From a virus, in IMG/VR virus record IMGVR_UViG_3300017781_000007, positions 1-59,509 of that record: a stretch of 59,509 nucleotides of DNA; one strand, 5' to 3'. Of the stretch, positions 50,853 through 57,197 are shown in pieces. Below the pieces are notes generated by a model that had not been told where the DNA came from, ran no database searches, and was given only the letters and a program-made list of their open reading frames with translations. The first letter of the stretch is position 1, and each line of letters starts with the position of its first letter. The position numbers were made by a program, and so were the translations under genes.

Positions 50853-51035
50853 CTAGAAGAGATAGGGAACTCCAGTGCATCCACGGACCAGCGCTGCCAG
50901 CAGGAAGATGTATATCCATCCTGCTGTTCTCGGAGCGAAAGCTAACGGGATTAGCAGCAATGCTATCCATAGCAATGTGTTACCATCATCGTCCCCATGT
51001 GATGCCCTCCTCGTCAGTTCTGAACTTAACGACAT
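50853..51035 (-). CDS. Possible small membrane protein (60 aa)
   Basis: An open frame from 51035 overlapping the end of the 50986-51282 gene. Two hydrophobic stretches (LLWIALLLIPLAFAPRTA and WIYIFLLAALVRGC) look like a hairpin membrane protein. The start is weak and the region is GC-rich, so chance openness is possible. Low confidence. Confidence 0.35.
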   Translation of the reverse strand: MSLSSELTRRASHGDDDGNTLLWIALLLIPLAFAPRTAGWIYIFLLAALVRGCTGVPYLF

Positions 51036-51282
51036 CTCGCAACTTAAGCTTCGTTAAGATCTGTGGTACGTTATCTAAGGTCCCTTCTCCCTTGAGTCTA
51101 GATCCTTTGGTGATTCGCACCCACATCTTTTCGCTACGAGCTCTGTGCTTAAACCATACGTATACGTAGTCACGCATGTTCACTTGCCGTTCGAGCTGCT
51201 TTATTTTAAAATATGTTTCTTTACCGTGGTCAGGACAGCTGTAGACAATGTTGTCCTTATCTTCTTGTACATTTGCTACCAT
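50986..51282 (-). CDS. Conserved phage protein (98 aa)
   Basis: ATG at 51282 (MVANVQEDKDNIVYSCPDHG), with VYVWFKHRARSEKMWVRITK in the middle and KLKLRDVVKFRTDEEGITWG at the end. A single Cys-His segment (CPDHG) near the start. The 51327 start adds residues shared with the membrane peptide frame, so I prefer 51282. Function unknown. Confidence 0.65.
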   Translation of the reverse strand: MVANVQEDKDNIVYSCPDHGKETYFKIKQLERQVNMRDYVYVWFKHRARSEKMWVRITKGSRLKGEGTLDNVPQILTKLKLRDVVKFRTDEEGITWGR

Positions 51283-51356
51283 GTTATCACTCCTGTCCAA
51301 ACCAAGAGTCCGAAGACAATTGTACATACAGTTACTTCTGGAATTATCGTATTCAT
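51276..51356 (-). CDS. Tiny membrane peptide (26 aa)
   Basis: ATG at 51356 with AGGAG five bases upstream, TAG at 51276-51278. MNTIIPEVTVCTIVFGLLVW then TGVITW is a single hydrophobic span. It overlaps the start of the next gene. The strong ribosome site and tight spacing support translation. Likely leader of the 51.3 kb unit. Confidence 0.5.
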   Translation of the reverse strand: MNTIIPEVTVCTIVFGLLVWTGVITW

Positions 51357-51474
51357 TTTTTCTCCTTAGTTAGTTAGTTCGCGGTAGTCAGGTACCAATC
51401 AGTTCATTCTTCTATCACCTGCCTTCAGACACCCAACGTGCACATCGGATATCAGTGGATCTACCGTACTAGTA

Positions 51475-51503
51475 TAGATAAGACATCATGGGATCTTTGT
51501 CAA
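51475..51503 (-). promoter_or_regulatory. Promoter with perfect -35
   Basis: Leftward TTGACA (51503-51498), 17 bases, TATCTA (51480-51475), about 120 bases before the 26-aa leader gene. The -35 is perfect; the -10 is weak, with TATACT four bases further on. By-eye prediction. Confidence 0.45.
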
Positions 51504-51748
51504 CGGCAAAAATTAAAAAGATTCATCTTTCTCCAGCAGCATCAGGTTGCTGCCTGGCGTCACCAGCTGGCCACTTTTAGTTCAAACCCGACCATTTCGG
51601 TCGGGAATGGTCGTGGGGGCGTGGGTCGAGAAAGGAAAATGAAAATAAACCATACCCACACCCTAGCCAATCGTACCACGCTTCACCGCTGCTGGCCAGA
51701 GACCTGGCGAGCCCAGCTCCTGAAGGTAAGTTCAGTAATCCTTATCGT

Positions 51749-51773
51749 GGGCGTGGGTGCGTGGGCGTGGGGG
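51749..51773 (+). other. G-quadruplex motif (plus strand)
   Basis: Four G runs of 3, 3, 3 and 5 with loops CGT, TGCGT and CGT. It lies in a non-coding stretch and repeats the GTGGGCGTGGG word found at 50.0 and 50.7 kb. Confidence 0.7.
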
Positions 51774-51848
51774 TAGGCAGCTTCACGGCCGCGTAACCTT
51801 CGGTTCGCGGTCCCAGCACGTGGTTGATAGTTTAGCTATTAACGACGT

Positions 51849-51871
51849 GGGGGTGGGAGCACGGGCGTGGG
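51849..51871 (+). other. G-quadruplex motif (plus strand)
   Basis: G runs of 5, 3, 3 and 3 with loops T, AGCAC and CGT, starting immediately after the VRR-NUC stop (leftward). It could stall a leftward RNA polymerase or fork. Confidence 0.7.
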
Positions 51872-51873
51872 CA

Positions 51874-52251
51874 TCAGGATCCCGGTGCAGGATGGCCAGC
51901 TGCTACGGTGATCAGTGTTTTAAGGTTCGTGTGGCGGGCAATGGGGGTCGGGGTTCGGGATTCCAGGCTCACGGCCAGAAGTTCATAAGGCTCGTGCAAG
52001 AGGGGCCTATTCAAGATATACGCTCTACCACCTGCTTTCAAGTATTTAATATGCCAATTGATTTGGTACTTCGATAGACCACAATTCTTGCTGGTGTTCG
52101 CTTTGAGTTCAAGCCAAAATACTTGCCTGTTTACTACACAATGCACATCAGGAATTCCATTAATTGTACTAGATTCTATGCGAGTAAAATGCCAATCTTT
52201 GTTAATATTTTTTATATCGTTCCACAGCTTTGATTCTTTGTTTTGAGCCAT
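51874..52251 (-). CDS. VRR-NUC domain nuclease
   Basis: A 125-aa protein. GIPDVHCVVNRQVFWLELK places the catalytic D35 and E48-x-K50, with Q63 in LSKYQINWHIKYLKAGG; these are the standard VRR-NUC (PD-(D/E)XK) residues. Phage stand-alone VRR-NUC proteins are Holliday-junction or flap nucleases. The last 30 residues fall in GC-rich DNA and contain a G4 motif (51936-51959), so the C-terminus may be extended by foreign sequence. Confidence 0.8.
   Translation of the reverse strand: MAQNKESKLWNDIKNINKDWHFTRIESSTINGIPDVHCVVNRQVFWLELKANTSKNCGLSKYQINWHIKYLKAGGRAYILNRPLLHEPYELLAVSLESRTPTPIARHTNLKTLITVAAGHPAPGS
51936..51959 (+). other. G-quadruplex motif inside the VRR-NUC gene
   Basis: G runs of 3, 5, 4 and 3 with loops CAAT, TC and TTC on the plus strand (template strand for the leftward gene). 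Within coding sequence for the last part of the nuclease. Confidence 0.65.
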
Positions 52252-52262
52252 TATTTAATCGG

Positions 52263-52475
52263 TCAAGAATCGCAAATGCAGCCAACGAATTGACCTGTAT
52301 CATCATTCATCAAATGCACATTCCAAGGTACATCATGATATGTTGTTAAGTGTAATCTAAGGATATCGCACAAGTCAAAGCAGTCTACCTCAGCCATAAT
52401 TTCTATGCCTTCCATCATTTCTTTCGTAACAGCCACAAGCTGATACAAACCATCGTTCAGTAATATAAGATCCAT
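52263..52475 (-). CDS. Hypothetical protein (70 aa)
   Basis: Acidic, hydrophobic-rich with several Cys (CFDLCDILRLHLTTYH; FVGCICDS). Starts in a TAATG overlap with the upstream gene, supporting translation. No domain recognised. Upstream of the nuclease in a small operon. Confidence 0.55.
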   Translation of the reverse strand: MDLILLNDGLYQLVAVTKEMMEGIEIMAEVDCFDLCDILRLHLTTYHDVPWNVHLMNDDTGQFVGCICDS

Positions 52476-52804
52476 TACAGCTTAACTATTTTTGTAATTA
52501 CTGAGTTCGGTATGATTGTTGTTCCACCAATTGTTTCGATATGACCTTCATCACCATCTCTTCCGTCCTTCAAGCCATAGTCAGCAAAGATTCTCGTAAT
52601 ACCTTTTTCACGGGAAACCATCCAACCTCTCGATATCATTCTACCAAGTTGTGACTTCTTCAGCTGCTCAAAAGTTTGCCAACCCGTCTCGCCTACGATA
52701 TCCAACCAATGAATCTCTACGAACGGATAGTGTTCTATCTTCTCTTTTGGAAATTTAATATTGACGTCTATGTGTTTTGTTTTTCTTAGTCTTCTGCTTT
52801 TCAT
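52475..52804 (-). CDS. Conserved phage protein (109 aa)
   Basis: EIHWLDIVGETGWQTFEQLK, GWMVSREKGITRIFADYG and TTIIPNSVITKIVKL are blocks I recognise from a marine-phage family of unknown function. First gene after the terS-region promoter. Basic start, globular, no catalytic motif. Confidence 0.65.
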   Translation of the reverse strand: MKSRRLRKTKHIDVNIKFPKEKIEHYPFVEIHWLDIVGETGWQTFEQLKKSQLGRMISRGWMVSREKGITRIFADYGLKDGRDGDEGHIETIGGTTIIPNSVITKIVKL

Positions 52805-52838
52805 TCTTAGTTCCCCTAGTTGTTATACTTACAGCACC

Positions 52839-52886
52839 GACTGATACAGTCAGAGTACTATTATGTACTTCGTTGAAAACTGTCAA
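52839..52886 (-). promoter_or_regulatory. Promoter with adjacent inverted repeat
   Basis: Leftward TTGACA (52886-52881) with -10 options CATAAT at 15 bases or TAATAG at 17. The palindrome GACTG-ATA-CAGTC (52839-52851) lies just downstream, around the expected start of transcription, so it may be an operator. By-eye prediction. Confidence 0.45.
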
Positions 52887-52902
52887 GAAATTCTTCCAAT
52901 CT

Positions 52903-53415
52903 CTAGTTTTCAGTAACTTCTTTTGGCGTAACGTCAATAATATTTTTGGCTTCGCCGATCTTTGATTCAAGCTCCTCAAGTCTCTTCTCCAATTGTTCTC
53001 TGTTCATACCTTCTAAACCAATATGGCTTATTTCTTTTCTGTCTACAAAATGCCCAGCCATTTGATCTCTTCTAAACTGCGCATTGATAGCTGCTGTCAT
53101 CTGGCCTTTCTGCTCAGACTTATCTCTCATCCTAGAATAATGTTTATAGGATAATAGTTTATCTTTTTCTTCTTTCTCTAATTCTCTAGCCATTTGTTTC
53201 TCATAGTATCGAACAATATGTGGATTCTTGTCAGGATTTAATAGCCTACTCGCTTGATCAGTAGGTCCATATTTATTAGTTGAAGTAAAACCTGCTTGCT
53301 TAGCTGCTTCAACCTTCGTTATTTCGCCATAATTAGCAACATAGATATCTACAAACTTACGCTGTCTAGGTGTAAGTTCGGATATAGTTTTCAATTGATT
53401 AGCTTTCTTTGGCAC
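52903..53415 (-). CDS. terS: Terminase small subunit
   Basis: A 170-aa protein. LTPRQRKFVDIYVANYGEIT then KVEAAKQAGFTSTNKYG is the N-terminal helix-turn-helix of the terminase_2/TerS family, followed by a long helical oligomerisation region and a Glu/Lys coiled coil (MNREQLEKRLEELESKI). It would recognise the packaging site. It is about 3.9 kb from terL, separated by the GC-rich island. Confidence 0.78.
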   Translation of the reverse strand: MPKKANQLKTISELTPRQRKFVDIYVANYGEITKVEAAKQAGFTSTNKYGPTDQASRLLNPDKNPHIVRYYEKQMARELEKEEKDKLLSYKHYSRMRDKSEQKGQMTAAINAQFRRDQMAGHFVDRKEISHIGLEGMNREQLEKRLEELESKIGEAKNIIDVTPKEVTEN

Positions 53416-53434
53416 TCAATTACTATATACCCTC

Positions 53435-53673
53435 CTCCTAGAAAAATAAATAGCAATAAGAAAATTCCCATAGTTTGCTCGTAAGGAGTACAAAACTCCT
53501 AGAAATTGCTAGGAGTAAAACTGGTTCTAGGAGTAAAACTAGGAGTAAATAAGTGTTGGTATATAAGGATAATATCTTAAAATTCCTAGACTCCTAGAAA
53601 AAAGGGCTTATTTTCCAAAAAAGTTTTTTTAAAAAATTATTTCTAAGCAATGGGTATATGCTGGTTCTAGGAG
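53435..53673. repeat. Iteron-like CTAGGAG array with AT-rich tract
   Basis: Seven exact copies of CTAGGAG or its complement lie within 240 bases: forward at 53509, 53527, 53539, 53667; reverse at 53435, 53496, 53591. Two of the forward copies extend to CTAGGAGTAAAAC, and TGGTTCTAGGAG occurs twice. A poly-A/T tract (about 53616-53645) sits between the array and the last copy, like a DNA unwinding element. Candidate replication origin or operator array. Confidence 0.75.
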
Positions 53674-53700
53674 CGTGTACCTTAGAACAATTCTAAACTG

Positions 53701-53908
53701 CACATTTTCCTTGCCTCACGCAGCCAGTTTGATAGGGTATCAAGGTGACTAATTCATTAAAAGCTCTCTTGAATCAACTAAGGAGGAAAAATGACTTGAC
53801 TACTCAATCATATTAAACTAATGGGAAGACTTGATTATGTTTCATAGTCAATCTTTCTAAGTTAGTTGGAAGAGGGCCAGACCGGGAGACTGAGCTGGCC
53901 CTTTTTTT
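53701..53908 (+). ncRNA. Candidate rightward small RNA with aborted ORF
   Basis: Between two leftward genes, the plus strand has a perfect AAGGAGG ribosome site (53780-53786) followed by ATG-ACT-TGA at 53791-53799, i.e. a two-codon ORF, then predicted stem-loops (TTGATTATG/CATAGTCAA around TTT at about 53831-53851; CAACTAA before the ribosome site can pair with TTAGTTG at about 53862-53868), and ends in a strong terminator. Start of the RNA is not defined; TTGATAGGGTATCAA at 53729-53743 lies upstream. A regulatory RNA or ribosome-decoy leader is suggested. Confidence 0.5.
53873..53908 (+). terminator. Rho-independent terminator (rightward)
   Basis: AGGGCCAG pairs with CTGGCCCT (8 bp, 14-base loop) followed directly by seven T on the plus strand. 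There is no T tract leftward, so the direction is rightward although both flanking genes are leftward. Confidence 0.9.
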
Positions 53909-53969
53909 ATGCATTAACTTCTCATGAGTATTACCCCCTTGATAGTTTAATACCCGCAACTTTTAATAA

Positions 53970-54401
53970 TTAAATAGCAGTAACTAAATTAGATATAAAA
54001 ATAGTGGTACACAGATCTACTGCGTGTCTTAGATGTTCTAAATGTTTTCGGTGATATTTTTTTGACTCAACTTCCCTACAATTACGATACTTTACGAATT
54101 GCTCTGAGTACTTCTTCCATGCAAAATTCCTAGGTGAGAACTGAATGTTTCCATCCATAATGGCTTTTTTATATTTTTCTTTTACATGCACAGGTTCAAA
54201 ACCTGCATAATAACAAACAGTATGGAAATCAGTAGTATTCGACATAATCCATGCATGAGCCTCGCATTTATATATTGAAGGTTTTCTCTCCTGGCTTTTC
54301 TGTCCTGCGTCTTCGATTGCATTGCACAGTACTCCTCTCCATAGTTTCTCTTCAGGTTCTACGTCTGTTGATAGTAACTGAGCTGCGAAACTAGTGCCCA
54401 T
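53970..54401 (-). CDS. Conserved phage protein (143 aa)
   Basis: ATG at 54401 (MGTSFAAQLLSTDVEPEEKL) is preferred; a GTG at 54431 is an alternative. EEKLWRGVLCNAIEDAGQKS then EAHAWIMSNTTDFHTVCYYA and GFEPVHVKEKYKKAI resemble a small helix-turn-helix-like phage family of unknown function that begins near LWxAVxxxAIxDA. The C-terminus is His/Arg/Lys-rich. Confidence 0.6.
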   Translation of the reverse strand: MGTSFAAQLLSTDVEPEEKLWRGVLCNAIEDAGQKSQERKPSIYKCEAHAWIMSNTTDFHTVCYYAGFEPVHVKEKYKKAIMDGNIQFSPRNFAWKKYSEQFVKYRNCREVESKKYHRKHLEHLRHAVDLCTTIFISNLVTAI

Positions 54402-54600
54402 AAGTTTTAATAAGGAAAGAGAGTAAGTCACGATAGTATATTGTTCCTTCTATTTCACTTCTGTCTTTTTTAGATCGTTCATAGTCCAGATGTACACTAT
54501 TGATAACTCCGTGTATATCCTCGCCACTATGTTTTTCTTGTTCAGGAACTTTGTGAAAGATATCTCTTGCCATTAGTCTATTATAGTTATTTTTCGACAT
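54391..54600 (-). CDS. Hypothetical protein (69 aa)
   Basis: ATG at 54600 with AAAGGTGG upstream; an in-frame GTG at 54609 exists. MSKNNYNRLMARDIFHKVPE and a charged C-terminus (ERSKKDRSEIEGTIYYRDLL). Overlaps both neighbours by about 11-14 bases. No domain recognised. Confidence 0.55.
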   Translation of the reverse strand: MSKNNYNRLMARDIFHKVPEQEKHSGEDIHGVINSVHLDYERSKKDRSEIEGTIYYRDLLSFLIKTYGH

Positions 54601-54856
54601 CTTTTCCACCTTTGACCAATTTAAATTTGTAAAGCTTAGCCTTCTTTTCTATCTTTTTTTCTTTCCTAAATTGCCACACAGCTGCAATGTCAGCCATAAA
54701 TTGCGGATCAAATGTATCTCTATAACCAAGCTTGTCCCCCATGTATAAGCGAAACATATTGTTGCTTACTAATTTATATTCTTTATGTGTTAACTTATCT
54801 GCTAACACATTTAAGCTTTGGATGAGTGGATTAATGAATCGTTCTTTTTTTGCCAC
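54587..54856 (-). CDS. Hypothetical basic protein (89 aa)
   Basis: MAKKERFINPLIQSLNVLAD, NNMFRLYMGDKLGYRDTFDP and a Lys-rich end (KKIEKKAKLYKFKLVKGG). Helical and basic; no domain recognised. Overlaps its neighbours by 14 and 26 bases in the early operon. Confidence 0.55.
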   Translation of the reverse strand: MAKKERFINPLIQSLNVLADKLTHKEYKLVSNNMFRLYMGDKLGYRDTFDPQFMADIAAVWQFRKEKKIEKKAKLYKFKLVKGGKDVEK

Positions 54857-55097
54857 GAATGAATTCCTCTAATATTTTTATTAGCGTTAAAACATAATCT
54901 GTTTCAATTACGTCTGGCTCGTGTTTCGTGGTTCTTTTTCCATGTTCAAAGTGACCTGCACCCTTACACTCTTTGCACGTTTGTGTCTCTGAATAAGGGA
55001 TAATTCTTACGTACCCATTACCATTACAATTCTTACAAATTTTATAAGGATCACCTAATTTCTGATTCATTTTCTTTTTATACTTCTTTTTTGGCAT
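54831..55097 (-). CDS. DnaJ-type zinc-finger protein (88 aa)
   Basis: From the ATG at 55097 (MPKKKYKKKMNQKLGDPYKI). Two CxxCxGxG motifs, C21-K-N-C24-NGNG and C41-K-E-C44-KGAG, form the DnaJ cysteine-rich zinc-binding module. No J domain, so it is a stand-alone zinc protein of a kind common in phage early regions, possibly binding nucleic acid or protein. Confidence 0.7.
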   Translation of the reverse strand: MPKKKYKKKMNQKLGDPYKICKNCNGNGYVRIIPYSETQTCKECKGAGHFEHGKRTTKHEPDVIETDYVLTLIKILEEFIRGKKRTIH

Positions 55098-55329
55098 GAG
55101 TAAAGGGTTTTGTTCTTGGGTTTTTATTTTTAGGCCATCTGCACATGAACTTCTGCACAACTGTATTCTTCATATCCTTCTCGTCACCAGTCACAATAAG
55201 AATATCATGGCCATTTTCATGAGCATGTACATGATGAGTGATATAGTTATTCACAGGAATTTCTCTCGTGTTGGTTCTTAAATCATCGAGATAGTTTTCT
55301 AAATCAATACAATCTTTATCGGACATCAT
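55078..55329 (-). CDS. Hypothetical protein (83 aa)
   Basis: MMSDKDCIDLENYLDDLRTN, then THHVHAHENGHDILIVTGDE (His-rich) and a basic end. Start coupled by ATGA to the 32-aa membrane gene. No domain recognised. The His cluster may bind metal. Confidence 0.5.
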   Translation of the reverse strand: MMSDKDCIDLENYLDDLRTNTREIPVNNYITHHVHAHENGHDILIVTGDEKDMKNTVVQKFMCRWPKNKNPRTKPFTHAKKEV

Positions 55330-55424
55330 CTCTTGCTCCTAATAATTTTTGCTTGTTTTCTCCATGCCCATGCACTTATTGATCCTGTTATACCCATGAG
55401 CCATATGTAAAATTTTAACTTCAC
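55326..55424 (-). CDS. Tiny membrane peptide (32 aa)
   Basis: GTG at 55424 overlaps the upstream stop (GTGA) and its TGA overlaps the next ATG (ATGA). KLKFYIWLMGITGSISAWAW then RKQAKIIRSKR: one hydrophobic span and a basic tail. Double coupling is good evidence for translation. Confidence 0.5.
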   Translation of the reverse strand: MKLKFYIWLMGITGSISAWAWRKQAKIIRSKR

Positions 55425-55750
55425 AGCTTATCTTTCCAACTATAATGTTTTTTAAGCTCCAATCTTTTCTGCTCAGTATAGTCTTCAGTATGCCCATACT
55501 CTTGTCCATCTCTCATAATTCGTAACATCTCTTCACAGGTAAGATTAACATTTTCTTTTAACTTCGCTAATTCTCGCTCTGTTTGGTTTAGTTTAGTTTG
55601 TATGTTCCTATTAATTTCTTTTAGCTTTCTGTTTTCTTGTTCTATACTAGGAAATACATCTATATTATTGAAAGCTTTTTCTAAATCTCCCATTGGATCC
55701 ATAGTGTCAGATTCTAAATCTGGTGTAAGTTTATCTTCTTGCATGACCAT
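55421..55750 (-). CDS. Coiled-coil protein (109 aa)
   Basis: An acidic start (MVMQEDKLTPDLESDTMDPM) followed by a long coiled coil (IEQENRKLKEINRNIQTKLN then QTERELAKLKENVN) and a charged end. Function unknown; typical early-region phage protein. Confidence 0.6.
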   Translation of the reverse strand: MVMQEDKLTPDLESDTMDPMGDLEKAFNNIDVFPSIEQENRKLKEINRNIQTKLNQTERELAKLKENVNLTCEEMLRIMRDGQEYGHTEDYTEQKRLELKKHYSWKDKL

Positions 55751-55970
55751 TCCTTCCTTTAATTTTAGTTGGTATAATACTTGTCTTTAAAATTTTCTTT
55801 TTATACGAATCGATAGTCATACCAGTTTTTTTCGCCTGGAATTCTACATACTCGTTTACTAATTTTGATATCATAGATGCAGGTGATCTAAATTTTTCAT
55901 TACAAAGTCCTTGTAACAAATCATAGTCTGGTTTTCTTACTGCAACAGATTTAAATTTATTTATATCCAT
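55731..55970 (-). CDS. Ribbon-helix-helix-like DNA-binding protein candidate
   Basis: A 79-aa protein. FKSVAVRKPDYDLLQGLCNE then KFRSPASMISKLVNEYVEFQ has the short strand plus two helices pattern of RHH regulators (like phage Arc/Mnt or CopG types). It may repress the early promoter at 56.45 kb or the TAGGGTATCAA sites; that is inference. Overlaps its neighbour by 20 bases. Confidence 0.55.
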   Translation of the reverse strand: MDINKFKSVAVRKPDYDLLQGLCNEKFRSPASMISKLVNEYVEFQAKKTGMTIDSYKKKILKTSIIPTKIKGRNGHARR

Positions 55971-56145
55971 GTTTCTTTAACTCCTTTTTCAATTGATCTT
56001 TGGTTTTAATACTCACCTTTGGTAAAAAGATGTAAGCTCTTTCAAAGTATGGATTGTTATCGCTAAAATCCCAACCCTTGCTTTTGCTCAATCTAGTTAT
56101 AGCTGCGTATTGTTTATCTTTCCAATCCATTTTTAAGAAAGCCAT
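55957..56145 (-). CDS. Hypothetical protein (62 aa)
   Basis: MAFLKMDWKDKQYAAITRLS, then YFERAYIFLPKVSIKTKDQL. Basic, mixed alpha/beta, no domain recognised. Overlaps the tiny membrane gene by 13 bases. Confidence 0.5.
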   Translation of the reverse strand: MAFLKMDWKDKQYAAITRLSKSKGWDFSDNNPYFERAYIFLPKVSIKTKDQLKKELKKHGYK

Positions 56146-56228
56146 ATTAAGGCTCCTAAAAATAATGTTAGTTTAGGAAACAAAATTGTAAAAATAATAA
56201 CAACTCCAAAAAATCTTAACCAAGCCAT
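56133..56228 (-). CDS. Tiny membrane peptide (31 aa)
   Basis: ATG at 56228 in a TAATG overlap. MAWLRFFGVVIIFTILFPKL then TLFLGALIW is almost entirely hydrophobic. Tight overlaps support translation. Confidence 0.45.
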   Translation of the reverse strand: MAWLRFFGVVIIFTILFPKLTLFLGALIWLS

Positions 56229-56425
56229 TATCTATTCTCCAATTCATTCTTAGCTAACTGAGTACATAGATCTGTTGGTAAAGGTTTGACATACTCATCT
56301 CCGATTTTGATGTGTACATTTTTTAGTTTACCTGCAACCTCATCAAAGCTTGTGCCCTCTGATAATGCAATATCTATCTTCTCAACTAGACCTTTAAACA
56401 TTTTTGATTTACTTTTTAAGTTCAT
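56228..56425 (-). CDS. Hypothetical basic protein (65 aa)
   Basis: MNLKSKSKMFKGLVEKIDIA, then KLKNVHIKIGDEYVKPLPTD. No domain recognised. First leftward gene behind the strong divergent promoter, with AGGAG upstream. Confidence 0.55.
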   Translation of the reverse strand: MNLKSKSKMFKGLVEKIDIALSEGTSFDEVAGKLKNVHIKIGDEYVKPLPTDLCTQLAKNELENR

Positions 56426-56446
56426 TGTTTTTTCTCCTGTCCCATT

Positions 56447-56474
56447 AATATAGGAATTGATACCCTAGTGTCAA
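56447..56474 (-). promoter_or_regulatory. Strong leftward early promoter (divergent region)
   Basis: TTGACA (56474-56469), 16 bases, TATATT (56452-56447), about 25 bases before the first leftward gene. The spacer holds TAGGGTATCAA, which also occurs at 53.73 kb, so a regulator could act here. The opposite strand offers TTGATA and TATTTT for the rightward genes. Confidence 0.65.
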
Positions 56475-56501
56475 CAAGTATTTTTGGTGCTATATTTAAT
56501 T

Positions 56502-56732
56502 ATGAAAGAATTCTTTATGATGGGTATGTTATGCCTAATTAACCCAATGACAGGCCAGGAGCACTGCGCTATGCTGCATGAGGATCCAATAATATTTTAC
56601 CGGGAAGAAGTCTGCAAAGTCGAGGCAAGCAAAAAAGTCAATGAAATAGCGGTTCAAATGACCGAAAAAGGGTTTTACGTTACAAGAATTTTTATGAACT
56701 GCGTTGTTGACAAAGATAAACTAAACACTTGA
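56502..56732 (+). CDS. Small conserved-type protein (76 aa)
   Basis: MKEFFMMGMLCLINPMTGQE has a hydrophobic, possibly signal-like N-terminus with two Cys; the remainder has EEVCKVEASKKVNEIAVQMT. ATG at 56502 preferred over 56484. First gene of the rightward set. Function unknown. Confidence 0.55.
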   Translation: MKEFFMMGMLCLINPMTGQEHCAMLHEDPIIFYREEVCKVEASKKVNEIAVQMTEKGFYVTRIFMNCVVDKDKLNT

Positions 56733-56763
56733 TTTTACACCAAATAGTTGATAAGATTATCCT

Positions 56764-57027
56764 ATGAAGCAATATCGCTTTCAATGTTATGTGGCTGGAC
56801 TATATATTACTAGTGTCGTAAACGCCAATGACGATGAAGCTGCGATCAATGGCTTTGTACAGAATCTGAATGATAAACAGTATTCTGTTAAACCTGATGG
56901 ATTCGGTCGTGGTATGCGTCGATTCCATATTACTTATGAGGAGCTAGACAATGGCACTACAGGAGTTAATATCGAAGAAGCTTCAGTTGGAGTCCAAATG
57001 GGCAACACAAGCGTTAGCACAGGGTAG
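56764..57027 (+). CDS. Hypothetical protein (87 aa)
   Basis: MKQYRFQCYVAGLYITSVVN, then GFGRGMRRFHITYEELDNGT. Its last 25 codons overlap the start of the next gene in another frame. No domain recognised. Rightward operon. Confidence 0.55.
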   Translation: MKQYRFQCYVAGLYITSVVNANDDEAAINGFVQNLNDKQYSVKPDGFGRGMRRFHITYEELDNGTTGVNIEEASVGVQMGNTSVSTG

Positions 57028-57136
57028 GGTTACACCTGATATGAAGTGGATCGATATTGAAATCAAAGGTCTTAGAGTTAAGATCAACGAGCAAAGCGTA
57101 GAAGACGCTGAGCGACTTTTTAAAAAAACTGGTTAA
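56951..57136 (+). CDS. Hypothetical protein (61 aa)
   Basis: MALQELISKKLQLESKWATQ, then KWIDIEIKGLRVKINEQSVE. Overlaps the preceding gene by 77 bases and ends beside the terminator. Both frames look protein-like, so the overlap may be real. Confidence 0.55.
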   Translation: MALQELISKKLQLESKWATQALAQGRVTPDMKWIDIEIKGLRVKINEQSVEDAERLFKKTG

Positions 57137-57158
57137 TTACTAGTTTTTATATTTTTTT
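57124..57158 (+). terminator. Rho-independent terminator (rightward)
   Basis: AAAAACTGGT pairs with ACTAGTTTTT (10 bp with one G-U) around TAATT, followed by ATATTTTTTT. It closes the rightward operon just after the last stop. Confidence 0.75.
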
Positions 57159-57197
57159 CAAAAATCATTGATTTGGTACGGGGACTCTTGCTCTCTA

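Larger units (their letters stand above)
51357..51873. other. Non-coding GC-rich region with G4 motifs, hairpins and a promoter
   Basis: No supported gene. It holds a promoter candidate (51475-51503), an exact 7-bp hairpin CCCGACC-ATTTC-GGTCGGG (51587-51605), a bulged hairpin CGCG(T)AACC-TTC-GGTTCGCG near 51787-51806, and plus-strand G4 motifs at 51749-51773 and 51849-51871. Candidate origin, packaging or regulatory zone upstream of the TerS/VRR-NUC genes. Confidence 0.6.

Noticed and set aside
50620-50970. A 116-codon leftward frame in the GC-rich island
   Set aside because: Openness is expected in GC-rich DNA, no start signal, no recognisable protein motif, and it overlaps a better small frame.
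51438-52077. Two rightward frames of 112 and 106 codons
   Set aside because: They lie in G-rich repeats and opposite the VRR-NUC gene, have no supported starts, and read as low-complexity Gly/Arg/Ser.
52755-52979. A 74-codon leftward frame across the terS end and a promoter
   Set aside because: Overlaps terS in another frame, has no ribosome site, and covers a better-supported promoter.
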